A stretch of 64,000 nt of DNA from CAKZQX01 sp034436755 (GTDB taxonomy: Bacteria > Chloroflexota > Chloroflexia > Chloroflexales > Chloroflexaceae). The position numbers and the translations under genes are program-made. Below the pieces are notes generated by a model. It did no database searches and was not told the DNA's origin. It saw only the letters and a program-made list of their open reading frames with translations. Shown in pieces: positions 49,572-58,800 of this stretch. Within the stretch, counting starts at the first letter, position 1. The number at the start of each line of letters is the position of its first letter. The stretch lies in contig DAOTVB010000127.1 in assembly GCA_034436755.1 (NCBI GenBank), positions 1 through 64,000 of the forward strand. The letters run 5' to 3'.

Positions 49572-52055
49572 TCAAAACTCATCTCGACCAAGCGGCAGTT
49601 CCACCGCGAGACAACTACCCTGGCCGGGAGCCGCATCAATAGTAAGCTCGCCCCCCAGCAGCCGCAACCGCTCCTGCATGCCGGCCAGGCCACTCGAGGT
49701 GTGGCTCGCAAGCGCCACAATCGGATCAAAGCCGCGGCCCGCGTCGGCAATCTGCACACCAATCATGGTCTGGTTGACCCAGAGACGCACCACAACTTCG
49801 TGCGTATCCGCGTAGCGCGCCACATTGGTCAACGCCTCCTGCACCATCCGGTAGACCGCGACTTCAATATCGTTTCCAAAGCGCTGCTGATCCAAACCAG
49901 AGTGTTTAAAGGCCACCTGAATGCCTGTCTGCGAGGTGTAGCGGTCGAAATACCAGCGCAATGTCGGCAGCAACCCCAGATCATCCAGCATGGGTGGGCG
50001 TAACTGGAGCGACATCTCGCGCACCTGCTGGAGCAGTTCGGAGACCAGAGAGCGGGCATGGGCCAGCCGCGACGGGATCTGTTCAAGCGGCGGGCGGTTG
50101 ACCATCTCCAGCGAGAGACTCAAGCCCGTCAGGATCTGGCCGACCTCATCATGCAGTTCGCGGGCGATGGCCCGTCGTTCAGCCTCCTGGATCTCGACCA
50201 GCCGCCGCGACAGCGTTTGCAGCCGCTCATGGCCGGCCTGGACCTGGCTAAACAGGCGGGCGCGCTGGATGGCCGAGCCAACCTGCTGCCCCACAATTGC
50301 CAGAAAGGTTACATGATCGTCCCGAAAAGCTTCCGGGTCGGCACTGAAGAGATCGATCACACCCTGGATTTCTCCCCGCGCCAGCAACGGCACGCCTAAA
50401 TAGCAGCAGGCGGACGTGCGCAGGGTTTCCGGTAGCACCTGGGTCATGGTGATATCGTTCAAATCATACATGACCAGCGGTGACTGTTCCCACACCACCC
50501 GCTGATTATGGGCCATAGTGACGGCCAGCGCGCGGCGCTGTTCATCCGGGATATCGAGCAGGCCCCAGGTTTCCTCAAGAGAGATATGATCGGTTTCTTT
50601 ATGATAGAGATAGATCGCCCCGGCCGGAAGAACCAGATACTCGGCAAACATTATGCGCAGGGTGGAGAACACCTCCGACAGCGCCAGCGACTGGTTGATG
50701 GCCTCGATCACCAGGTTGAGCCGGGCGAGTTGCTCGTTGCGCTGCTTCAGCTTCTCCTCGGCGCGCTTGCGCTCGGTGATATCGCGCACCACACTGACAA
50801 CATTGACCACCTGACCGGCGTCATCACGCAGGGGCGTGATCACATGTTCGGTCGGGAAAATCTCGCCGCTCTTGCGCCGCATCTGATACTCGGTGGTAAA
50901 AACACCGGGCGACGCATATGCCTGGAGTGCGGCCCGACCAAAGATCGTAAACATCTCCGCGTTGACATGTAGAAAATCCGTAGCCTGCCCAATCAGTTCC
51001 GCACGGCTGTAGCCGAACATAGTCTCGGTTGTCTGGTTACACTCCTCGATCAGCCGGGTAAACGGATTAACGACCATGACGGCTTCATTCAAGCTCGAGA
51101 GCACCTTCTCCAGCAGGTTGTGGGATTTCTGCAGGGCTGCCTGAGCCTGCCGCATTGCCGTAACATCCCGATCATACCAGACGCGCCCATATTTGGTGCC
51201 GTCACTACCCTTCACTGGAGCGCTGTACCGTTCGTACACACGCCCATCGTTAAAGTAGATCTCATCCGAACTGATTACATCGGGATGCTCATACAGGTAG
51301 CGAATCCTTGCCGCAAACTCTTCGGGCACGACCAGTTGTTCGCGCAACACCTGAATCCGGGTTGCAAATGACGATTGCTGCATCATCGCCGGGGACATCT
51401 GCCACATCTCGGCAAAGCGCCGGTTGTAGAAAAGCACATGCTGATCCAGATCAACCACCAGGATGCCGTCAATGGAGGCATCACTCTGGCACTCCAGCAA
51501 TGTTTTCTGCATGCGCAGTTCCGCTTCAGTCCGCCGGCGCTCGGCGATTTCGGCCTGGAGCGCCTGGTTGATATGCGCCAGTTCGGCGGTGCGCTCCGCG
51601 ACCCGCTGTTCCAGCAGCGTATGCGACCGGCGCAACTCCGCTTCGGCCTGCTGTTTCTCGTGAACAAGCCGATGCTGCTGCAGGGCGCGCTCGATAATCA
51701 AGGGCAGCAGTTCCAGGTAGCCGCCCGCCACATCCTTGACGATATAGTCGCTGGCGCCGAGCTTCATCGCCGCGACCGCGATCTGCTCACTGCCGGTACC
51801 CGTTATTACAATGACCGGGGGCATGCCACCCCGTTCCGCCAGGATGCGAATAACATCCAACCCGGAAAGGCCAGGCATATTCTGATCGACGGCAACCAGC
51901 ACATACGCCCCGGCGGCATACATTGCCAATCCCGCTTCCCCGTCACAGGCAGTCTCAACAACATAGCCCGCCCGTCCCAGACGTTTCTGAACAAGACGCG
52001 CGGCGGCGGGATCATCTTCCATGTAGAGAATGCGTTTATCAGCAGACTCGGACAT
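49572..52055 (-). CDS. hybrid sensor: receiver, PAS, PAS, GAF and NarL-type histidine kinase
   Basis: 827 residues, soluble. Order: receiver 8-125 (phospho-acceptor D57 in VDQNMPGLSG); coiled coil about 135-185 with ELRRSHTLLEQRVAERTAEL; a PAS-like domain (about 200-320); a second PAS (LLEKVLSSLNEAVMVVNPF to VVRDITERKRAEEKL); GAF (about 455-610); HisKA_3 with RAIARELHDEVGQILTGLSL; HATPase with VQEALTNVARYADT and GLAGMQERL. Having the receiver first makes it the likely acceptor of an upstream phospho-signal. The receiver is nearly identical to that of the HD-GYP protein just upstream (52129-53763), so they are paralogues. The start at 52055 (MSESAD) is chosen over a GTG at 52070. Confidence 0.87.
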   Translation of the reverse strand: MSESADKRILYMEDDPAAARLVQKRLGRAGYVVETACDGEAGLAMYAAGAYVLVAVDQNMPGLSGLDVIRILAERGGMPPVIVITGTGSEQIAVAAMKLGASDYIVKDVAGGYLELLPLIIERALQQHRLVHEKQQAEAELRRSHTLLEQRVAERTAELAHINQALQAEIAERRRTEAELRMQKTLLECQSDASIDGILVVDLDQHVLFYNRRFAEMWQMSPAMMQQSSFATRIQVLREQLVVPEEFAARIRYLYEHPDVISSDEIYFNDGRVYERYSAPVKGSDGTKYGRVWYDRDVTAMRQAQAALQKSHNLLEKVLSSLNEAVMVVNPFTRLIEECNQTTETMFGYSRAELIGQATDFLHVNAEMFTIFGRAALQAYASPGVFTTEYQMRRKSGEIFPTEHVITPLRDDAGQVVNVVSVVRDITERKRAEEKLKQRNEQLARLNLVIEAINQSLALSEVFSTLRIMFAEYLVLPAGAIYLYHKETDHISLEETWGLLDIPDEQRRALAVTMAHNQRVVWEQSPLVMYDLNDITMTQVLPETLRTSACCYLGVPLLARGEIQGVIDLFSADPEAFRDDHVTFLAIVGQQVGSAIQRARLFSQVQAGHERLQTLSRRLVEIQEAERRAIARELHDEVGQILTGLSLSLEMVNRPPLEQIPSRLAHARSLVSELLQQVREMSLQLRPPMLDDLGLLPTLRWYFDRYTSQTGIQVAFKHSGLDQQRFGNDIEVAVYRMVQEALTNVARYADTHEVVVRLWVNQTMIGVQIADAGRGFDPIVALASHTSSGLAGMQERLRLLGGELTIDAAPGQGSCLAVELPLGRDEF

Positions 52056-52128
52056 TGTTGCCACTTTCACACTGCTAACGGGCGGTGACTATCGGTCTAC
52101 GACCCACCACCGTACCGGAGACACGCTG

Positions 52129-53763
52129 TCACATGCGTTTTTCCTCCTGTAAGTGGAGGAACGCTGCAACAACCTGCGGATCAAAATGCGACCCCGCCTG
52201 ATCCCGAATATGCGCGCAGACTTCCGCCACCGGCCAGGCGCGATGATAGGGCCGCTCCGAGCAGAGGGCATCCCAGACATCAATCACGGCGAAGATGCGC
52301 GCTGCCAGGGGAATACCCTCGGCTTTAAGCCCATAGGGATAGCCCGTACCGTCCCACTTCTCGTGGTGGTAGAGGGGAATCTCCAGAGCGGGCCGCAGGA
52401 AGGGAATCGGCGTGATCAGTTGCGCGGCATAGACCGGATGCCGGCGCATGATTGACCACTCCGCATCCGTCAGAGGGCCGGGTTTGAGCAAGATTTTATC
52501 CGGGATCGCCAGCTTGCCGATATCGTGCAGGATGGCTCCCCGGCGCAGATGCACCAGTTCCGTATCCCGAAAACCCATCTGTTGCGCCAGCGCCAGGGTT
52601 AGATCCGTCACCCGGCGCGTATGGCCCTCGGTATCCGCATCGCGCAGTTCCAGCGCGCGCGCCCAGCCTTCAATTGTGGCATCATAGGCCAGGATCAGTT
52701 CGTTGTGCGTCCGCTGCAGGCTGTCGAAGAGATCGGCATTATCAATCGCAATCGCCGCCTGACCCGCCAGCGTCTCCAGGAAATCGAACCACTCCTGATC
52801 CGGTTTCAACTGCGTGCGGTGAAACAGTTCCAGAACGCCCTGCACCTGGCCCCGGGCGATCAGCGGGACACCGTAGTAGGCGACAAACTCTTCCGGGCTA
52901 AAGCGGTTTTGTTGCTCCGGGAGATCAACTGCCTGGCGCAGATCGGCGATGCTGAACATGCGCTGTTCCAGGACAACCCGACCGGCCAGACCTTCGCCCG
53001 GCGCAAGTGTCATCTGCCGGTTCATAGGCAGGCGCAGGCCGCGATCCGCCACATACCGCAGCGTGTGGGTCAGCGGATTAAGCAAGAGGACCGCTGCGGC
53101 ATCAACCTGCAGATGGGTTGTCACCTGATCGAGTAACACGCCCAGCGTCAGGCTGAGATCCAGGCTGGCGGTAATCGCCATATCGATCCGGCGTAGTGCC
53201 GAGAGATGCCGGAGCTGCCGCCGGCGCTGCTCCTCGGCCTGTTTCCGCTCGGCAATCTCGGCCTGAAGCGACTGGTTGGCCTGCGCCAGTTCGGCGGTGC
53301 GCGCGGCGACCCGCTGTTCCAGCAGCGCGTGGGACTCGCGCAACGCAGCTTCGGCCTGCTGCTTCTCCTGCAGCAGTTGTTGCCGGCGCATGGCCCGCCC
53401 AATCACCAGGGGCAACAGTTCCAGGTAGCCGCCGGCGACATCCTTGACAATATAGTCACTCGCCCCCAATTTCATCGCCTCAACCGCAATCTGCTCACTC
53501 CCGGCCCCCGTCACCATAATCGTGGGCGGAACGTGCCCCGCCGTCGCCAGTTGCCGGAGCACATCCAGACCGGACATACCGGGCATATTCTGATCAACGG
53601 CAAGCAGGGCATAGGAGCCGGTAGCATACATTGCCAATCCCTCAGCGCCATCACACGCAATATCGACAACATAACCGGCACGCTGGAGCCGGCGCTGAAC
53701 CAACCGTGCTACTCCGGGATCATCTTCCATATAGAGTATACATAGACCGGCGAACTCCGACAT
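52129..53763 (-). CDS. receiver-GAF-HD-GYP protein, probable cyclic-di-GMP phosphodiesterase
   Basis: 544 residues. Receiver at 7-125 with D57 (AVDQNMPGMSG), coiled coil 135-185, GAF about 200-345 (MTLAPGEGLAGRVVLEQRMF). The HD-GYP domain starts near 365: EGHTRRVTDLTLALAQQMGF, ILHDIGKLAIPDKIL and the full HHEKWDGTGYP signature. All catalytic motifs are intact, so it should hydrolyse cyclic di-GMP under control of phosphorylation. It is flanked by the hybrid kinase and the CheY-like receiver genes on the same strand with 5-75 bp gaps. Confidence 0.93.
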   Translation of the reverse strand: MSEFAGLCILYMEDDPGVARLVQRRLQRAGYVVDIACDGAEGLAMYATGSYALLAVDQNMPGMSGLDVLRQLATAGHVPPTIMVTGAGSEQIAVEAMKLGASDYIVKDVAGGYLELLPLVIGRAMRRQQLLQEKQQAEAALRESHALLEQRVAARTAELAQANQSLQAEIAERKQAEEQRRRQLRHLSALRRIDMAITASLDLSLTLGVLLDQVTTHLQVDAAAVLLLNPLTHTLRYVADRGLRLPMNRQMTLAPGEGLAGRVVLEQRMFSIADLRQAVDLPEQQNRFSPEEFVAYYGVPLIARGQVQGVLELFHRTQLKPDQEWFDFLETLAGQAAIAIDNADLFDSLQRTHNELILAYDATIEGWARALELRDADTEGHTRRVTDLTLALAQQMGFRDTELVHLRRGAILHDIGKLAIPDKILLKPGPLTDAEWSIMRRHPVYAAQLITPIPFLRPALEIPLYHHEKWDGTGYPYGLKAEGIPLAARIFAVIDVWDALCSERPYHRAWPVAEVCAHIRDQAGSHFDPQVVAAFLHLQEEKRM

Positions 53764-53768
53764 GACTC

Positions 53769-54200
53769 TTACCTCGTAGCGGGAACAGTCACAACCGAGA
53801 AAAAGAGCCCCAGTTTCTGAATGGCTTCGGCAAACTGCGTATACTCAACCGGCTTGACCACATAGACATTACATCCCAACTCGTAGCAGCGTCGAATCTC
53901 CTGCGGATCATCGGTTGTGGTAAGAATAATCACCGGAATATGGCGAGTACGCTCGTGTGATTTCATCTGTTCAAGCACCTGGTAGCCAGTCACGACCGGC
54001 AGGTTGAGATCCAGCAGCACCAGCAACGGCATTGGCGTATGATTACCATTTTCATCCGTATCAAACAGATAATCCAGCGCCTGCTGCCCATCGGCGAGCG
54101 TGATAATCGCGTTCGAGATCTTGGCACGCTGCAAATTCTTGGCGATCAGTCGCGCATGCCCCGGATCGTCTTCTACTAATAGAATAGTAACAGCCTGCAT
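53769..54200 (-). CDS. CheY/Rcp1-like single-domain response regulator
   Basis: 143 residues, receiver only. LLVEDDPGHARLIAKNL, phospho-acceptor in LLDLNLPVVTGYQVL, then TTTDDPQEI and VVKPVEYTQF give the full active site. The long insert before the acceptor strand (LFDTDENGNHTPMPL) is typical of Rcp1-type regulators paired with multi-PAS/phytochrome kinases. The start 54200 (MQAVTIL) follows GAGGAG and lies 5 bp after the stop of the big kinase gene, its likely partner. Confidence 0.92.
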   Translation of the reverse strand: MQAVTILLVEDDPGHARLIAKNLQRAKISNAIITLADGQQALDYLFDTDENGNHTPMPLLVLLDLNLPVVTGYQVLEQMKSHERTRHIPVIILTTTDDPQEIRRCYELGCNVYVVKPVEYTQFAEAIQKLGLFFSVVTVPATR

Positions 54201-54205
54201 TGGTG

Positions 54206-57200
54206 TCAACACTCCTCTGGTAAAAGATTGGGCAGCGAAATGGTAAATGTAGTGCCCACTCCGGGCTCCGACGCGCACCAGATATGCCCCCCATGCCGGC
54301 GGACCAGCGCCTGCACATAGGCCAGGCCCATGCCCTCGCCCGCCACATCCGGCTTGCCGATGCGACGGAAGGGGGCAAACACCTTATCCATATCCTCCGA
54401 GGCAATCCCCCGCCCGTTATCACGAATATAAATACAAGTGTTTTCGTCGCCCCATTCACCGCCGATCTCGATCTGTCCAGGCCGCACGGGATCGAGATAG
54501 AGCACGGCATTATTCAAGATGTTGCCCAGGATCTGCTCCATCGCGGTCGGATCGGCCATAACGGTGGGCAGCGGAGCCACACGCACCGCTACCTGGCGCG
54601 ATTCGATCTGGTGCGCCAGCGTTTGCAGCGTCGTGGTTACCAGTGCCGGCATATCGAGCGGTTCTGGGGAGATTTCACGCCGCCCCAGGCGCGAGAGTTT
54701 GAGCAGCGCATTGATCAGATGATCCATCCGGTCAACTGAGGAGGTGATAAAGCCGAGCGCCTCGGGCACATCTTCGTCAATAGCGGTCAGAAGCTCCTGA
54801 CGGCGGGGCGTATCCAGGCAGGTGAGCGCCTGGTCAAGGGCCGGGCGAATATCGTCCAGCGACATCTGCAGTTCGGCGGCAAACCCCTTGAGATTGACCA
54901 GGGGCGCGCGCAGATCATGCGAGACGATATAGGCAAACTGGCGCGCCTCGGCAACGCTCTGCTGCAACTCCTCGGCGTAGCGGTGTAACTGCTCGTCAGT
55001 GCGTTTGCGCTCGGTAATATCGAGATAGGTACCCTGGCTGGCCGGTTTCCCGCGATACTCGGTAATGATACCGTGGGCCGCCAGCCAGCGCACACCGCCA
55101 TCTTTGCGCACAATGCGATACTCATAATGATCGGGGACATCCTTCCCGGCCAGACGCCCGCGCAGATAGTCCATAACCATCAAGCGATCATCGGGGTGGA
55201 CGACATTGTTGATATCATCAAAGTTCCAGGCCAGCATCTCGGCTACCGTATACCCGTTAATTTCGGCCATCGCCGGGTTGGCAAAGACAATCCGCCCTTC
55301 CTGGACGATAATCAGACCCAGGGGCGCATGCTCAACCAGCGTATAGTAGGCTTCTTCGGCCTGTTTGCGCCCGGTAATATCCTGGGATACCCCCAGCACC
55401 TGCTCGGGTTTACCATCAGGTGTGCGGGTAAACACCGTCTCGCGCACGGCCAGCCAGCGCCATGTGCCGTCGGCATGCTTCATCCGATATTGCAATTCCA
55501 GGATCTCGCCATCGGCAGCGGCGGCGATCCGCTGGAGTTGCCAGGTTGTCCCACGCTCCAGGTCATCCGGGTGTAGCAGGGTCGGAATAACCGCCGTGCC
55601 CATGGTATGAATCTGCTCCGGCGTGTACCCCAAGACCAGGGCAATTTCCCGGTTCACATAAATATTCTGCATGGCAATAATATCATAGACATAGAGGAGA
55701 TCCGGGATGGTATTGGCGACATTCTCGATAAAGCGCCGGCTCTCGCGTAGCGCTTTCTCGGTGCGCCGACGTTCGGCAATCTCCGCCTGCAAAGCCGCAT
55801 TGGCCTGCGAAAGCGCGTGCGTCCGTTCAAGCACCCGTTGTTCGAGGCCGGTATTGAGCCGCCGCACCGCTTCTTCAGCCTGTTTGCGGTCACTAATATC
55901 AATCACCACTGCCAGAAGCATCTCGATTTCGTTCTGCGCATTGCCGATAACTGTCACAGCTAGATTGGCCCAGAACGTACTGCCATCTTTCCGAATATAG
56001 CACTTTTCCAGGCGATAGTTTCTAATTTCGCCGCGTAGCAGGCGCATAAACTGTGCGCGACTGCCGGCAATATCGTCCGGATGGGTGATATCCCATGGCG
56101 TCATCTGCAGCATCTCGGTATCGGTATAACCCGTCATTGCGAGCCAACGATCATTGACTTCCCGAAAGCGACCGTCCGTATCAAGGACAATAATCCCGGC
56201 GGCGGCATTGTCCAGCATGGCCTGCATGCGCGCCTGGTTTGTCCGGAGTGCCGCTTCCAGTTCGCGGTGCCGAGTGATATCCTGACTGATGACCATACCC
56301 GCCGTCACGCTGCCATGCTCGTCACGCAAGGGCAGGGTATGCACCTGGTAGATGAACCCGCCAAAAGCCACCTCAAACACAGCATTCTGCCCGGCCAGGG
56401 CATTGCGATAGTGGGGTTCCAGGATTGCAGCGGTTTCCGCATCAAAGATTTCCCAGACGGTCTTGCCTTCGAGCATATCGGGGGATAACCCGACATCGCG
56501 TAAGCCCTGCCCACCGGCAAAGGTATAGCGCAGATCATGATCAATCAGGAAAATCCCCCCGTTCGGAAAATGCTCGATAACCGTGTGGTAGCGGGCTTCA
56601 CTCTGGCGGAGCACGGCTTCGGTCTGTTTTCGCTCGCTGATATCTTCCGAGATCGTGACACAGTAGCCGGGCCGGGGACTGTAGGCCGCAACAGCAAACC
56701 ATTTATCGCGTGGTGGAAAATAGAATTCCAACCGGGTATGTACGCCGGTCAAGCCCACCTGTCCATAGATGTGAATAAGATCAGGTTCAGCGGCTACGAT
56801 GCCGGGAAAGAGTTCGGTGACACGGCGACCAAGAACATCGGCGCGCGTAAACCCGGCGTGTTCTTCAAACATGTCGTTTACATCAACATAGAGCAGATCA
56901 ATCGGCTGGTTCTGCGCATCACAGAGCACCTGATGGTAGGCGACGCCACTGGGCATATGGCGGAAGAGCGACTGGTACTCAATCTCGCGTTCATGCAGCG
57001 CACTGGTCACCTGCTGGTGTGCCGCCCGTTCACGCAGAGTCTGCATCCCGTATGCCAGATTATCCGCCAGTTGATCGAGTAGATCAACCTCTTCCCGATC
57101 AAAGGCATCCGCGTCGGCGGCGTAGACGTTCAGCACACCCAGGATCTGCTCACCGCTAAGCAGGGGCAGGGCAATACTCGAGGCATAACCGTGCCGTTGC

Positions 57201-58060
57201 GCCGCATCCCGCCAGGGCGCATACTGCGGATCGGTTGCGATGTTCGTGACAATGGCGGGCGTGCCGGTGCGTAACGCCGTGCCGGTCGGTCCCCGTCCCC
57301 GCTCACTGGTATCCCAGGTAATCTGCAAAGAACTGATATAGTCCTGGGCATCGCCTGCATGCGCCACCGGCCGTACGGTCTTCTCCGCGTCATGCTCGGC
57401 AAAGCCAACCCAGGCCATACGGTAGCCGCCCTGCGTAACCATAACCTGGCAGATCGTGGTAAGCAGTTCGGCTTCATCACGGGCGTGCAGCAGGCTGGTA
57501 TTACATGCGCTCAGGGCGCGCAGAGCCCGCTCCACCCGCCGCAGAGCACGTTCGGTCTGCGCCCGCGCGGCGATGTCCGCCTGGAGCGCGCGGTTCGTCT
57601 GCAACATGTCGGTCGTGCGCGCCTGAATGCGCAGATCCAGTTCGCGCTCTAAACGGCGCAACGCCAGCCGGGGCTGCATCCGGGCCTGCAGCTCTGCCGG
57701 ATGCCAGGGCGCAACCAGATAGTCCACACCACCGGACGCAAAGATACGTTCCCGGTCAATCAGTGCTGCCTGGGAGCAGACAAAGATCACCGGAATAGCG
57801 TGGGTCCGTATGTCGGACTGCAACTGCCGGCAGAGGGTGTAGCCCGCCGCATCGCCATCGGCCGCTCCCATGCCCAGCAGAATGATATCCGGGGCAGCGT
57901 GAGCAATGGCGTCCACCGTTGCCGCATCATACGGCATGCCCTGAACAACACACCCCTGCGCACGGAGCATACGAGCAAGTTGATCGCCGGCGGCGGAGGG
58001 TGCAGCAATGATCAGAATCGTGCCAATCATCGTATCAATATGCGTATCACTCAGAGACAT
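54206..58060 (-). CDS. multi-sensor histidine kinase with degenerate receiver, GAF and several PAS domains
   Basis: 1284 residues, soluble. Residues 10-130 form a receiver-like fold whose acidic pocket and phospho-Asp are missing (IIAAPSAAG; IILLGMGAADGD). Then follow a coiled coil, GAF (about 185-345; IALPLLSGEQILGVLNVYAA) and four or five PAS modules with PAC ends such as ISEDISERKQTEAVL, VVIDISDRKQAEEAV and LGVSQDITGRKQAEEAY. The kinase core is YIVSHDLRAPLVNLKGFAAE (phospho-His), EQILGNILNNAVLYLD and DNGRGIASED with GEGMGLAYVQALVRRHGG. It integrates several signals and very likely phosphorylates the Rcp1-like regulator encoded 5 bp downstream. Confidence 0.92.
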   Translation of the reverse strand: MSLSDTHIDTMIGTILIIAAPSAAGDQLARMLRAQGCVVQGMPYDAATVDAIAHAAPDIILLGMGAADGDAAGYTLCRQLQSDIRTHAIPVIFVCSQAALIDRERIFASGGVDYLVAPWHPAELQARMQPRLALRRLERELDLRIQARTTDMLQTNRALQADIAARAQTERALRRVERALRALSACNTSLLHARDEAELLTTICQVMVTQGGYRMAWVGFAEHDAEKTVRPVAHAGDAQDYISSLQITWDTSERGRGPTGTALRTGTPAIVTNIATDPQYAPWRDAAQRHGYASSIALPLLSGEQILGVLNVYAADADAFDREEVDLLDQLADNLAYGMQTLRERAAHQQVTSALHEREIEYQSLFRHMPSGVAYHQVLCDAQNQPIDLLYVDVNDMFEEHAGFTRADVLGRRVTELFPGIVAAEPDLIHIYGQVGLTGVHTRLEFYFPPRDKWFAVAAYSPRPGYCVTISEDISERKQTEAVLRQSEARYHTVIEHFPNGGIFLIDHDLRYTFAGGQGLRDVGLSPDMLEGKTVWEIFDAETAAILEPHYRNALAGQNAVFEVAFGGFIYQVHTLPLRDEHGSVTAGMVISQDITRHRELEAALRTNQARMQAMLDNAAAGIIVLDTDGRFREVNDRWLAMTGYTDTEMLQMTPWDITHPDDIAGSRAQFMRLLRGEIRNYRLEKCYIRKDGSTFWANLAVTVIGNAQNEIEMLLAVVIDISDRKQAEEAVRRLNTGLEQRVLERTHALSQANAALQAEIAERRRTEKALRESRRFIENVANTIPDLLYVYDIIAMQNIYVNREIALVLGYTPEQIHTMGTAVIPTLLHPDDLERGTTWQLQRIAAAADGEILELQYRMKHADGTWRWLAVRETVFTRTPDGKPEQVLGVSQDITGRKQAEEAYYTLVEHAPLGLIIVQEGRIVFANPAMAEINGYTVAEMLAWNFDDINNVVHPDDRLMVMDYLRGRLAGKDVPDHYEYRIVRKDGGVRWLAAHGIITEYRGKPASQGTYLDITERKRTDEQLHRYAEELQQSVAEARQFAYIVSHDLRAPLVNLKGFAAELQMSLDDIRPALDQALTCLDTPRRQELLTAIDEDVPEALGFITSSVDRMDHLINALLKLSRLGRREISPEPLDMPALVTTTLQTLAHQIESRQVAVRVAPLPTVMADPTAMEQILGNILNNAVLYLDPVRPGQIEIGGEWGDENTCIYIRDNGRGIASEDMDKVFAPFRRIGKPDVAGEGMGLAYVQALVRRHGGHIWCASEPGVGTTFTISLPNLLPEEC

Positions 58061-58800
58061 AAAACCCTGCTCGATCTACACCACAATTCGGGCCGGCGAC
58101 CCGCCAACAGCATCTGATGACTATGACCGACGGCCACCGTACACAACATGGTGTTGGGCACACTATACAGCAAAATCGGGCGGGAACCAAGGGGGAAGGA
58201 AGAGTGGAGAGCGGAGGGCGGAGATAGGCGCGCCACGGCAGCAGTTGCGGCGGCAACATTTCCGGGAGTCATGCTTCCACACTTCAGAGGGCGCCCAAAG
58301 GGAAGATGTCCTGAACTTTATCAAACGACCATCCGGAATAGCCTGAATGCAGTGCGGTGATACACGTCGCGGAGACAACAGCATGATCCCGCATCCATAC
58401 ATACTGAGGCAGAGGAGCGGTAGATGCATTGAGAAGAGAGGGGGGAGACATGCACCGACTGCTAAAAAGTACCAATGAATGATTTAAATATTTGAAGCCC
58501 CATATCCTCATCAAATGTTCATCGCTGATTATTACAACTAGACCAGAGCTTTTGGATTAAAAACCAGAAGAAGCAGTTTAACCAATCATTTACGAGCCAG
58601 GGCAAAATGCTGAACCAGAATATCTTGCTGAACGGCGGAACTGCACCTTGTGACCATAATCCTCAGGTATCGTCGTCTTCAGCCAGGTTTTCGGTTCGCA
58701 CCAGTGGCATTACGACCGCTCACCCGGTTAAGTCAGCAGTATCATTTGTCCAGGAGTAAGACACAGACACCGCCCTCAACCAACAAGGAGGAGAAAGCAC
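58061..58800. other. intergenic region, no gene recognised
   Basis: 740 bp. It separates the minus-strand signalling block from the plus-strand polysaccharide block and must contain both promoters. Composition shifts to AT-rich from about 58440 onward. No repeat or RNA was identified. Confidence 0.55.

Noticed and set aside
58061..58800. Hidden gene or RNA in the 740-bp gap
   Set aside because: Several short frames exist, but none has a ribosome binding site or recognisable sequence, and no stable conserved fold or tRNA-like structure was seen.
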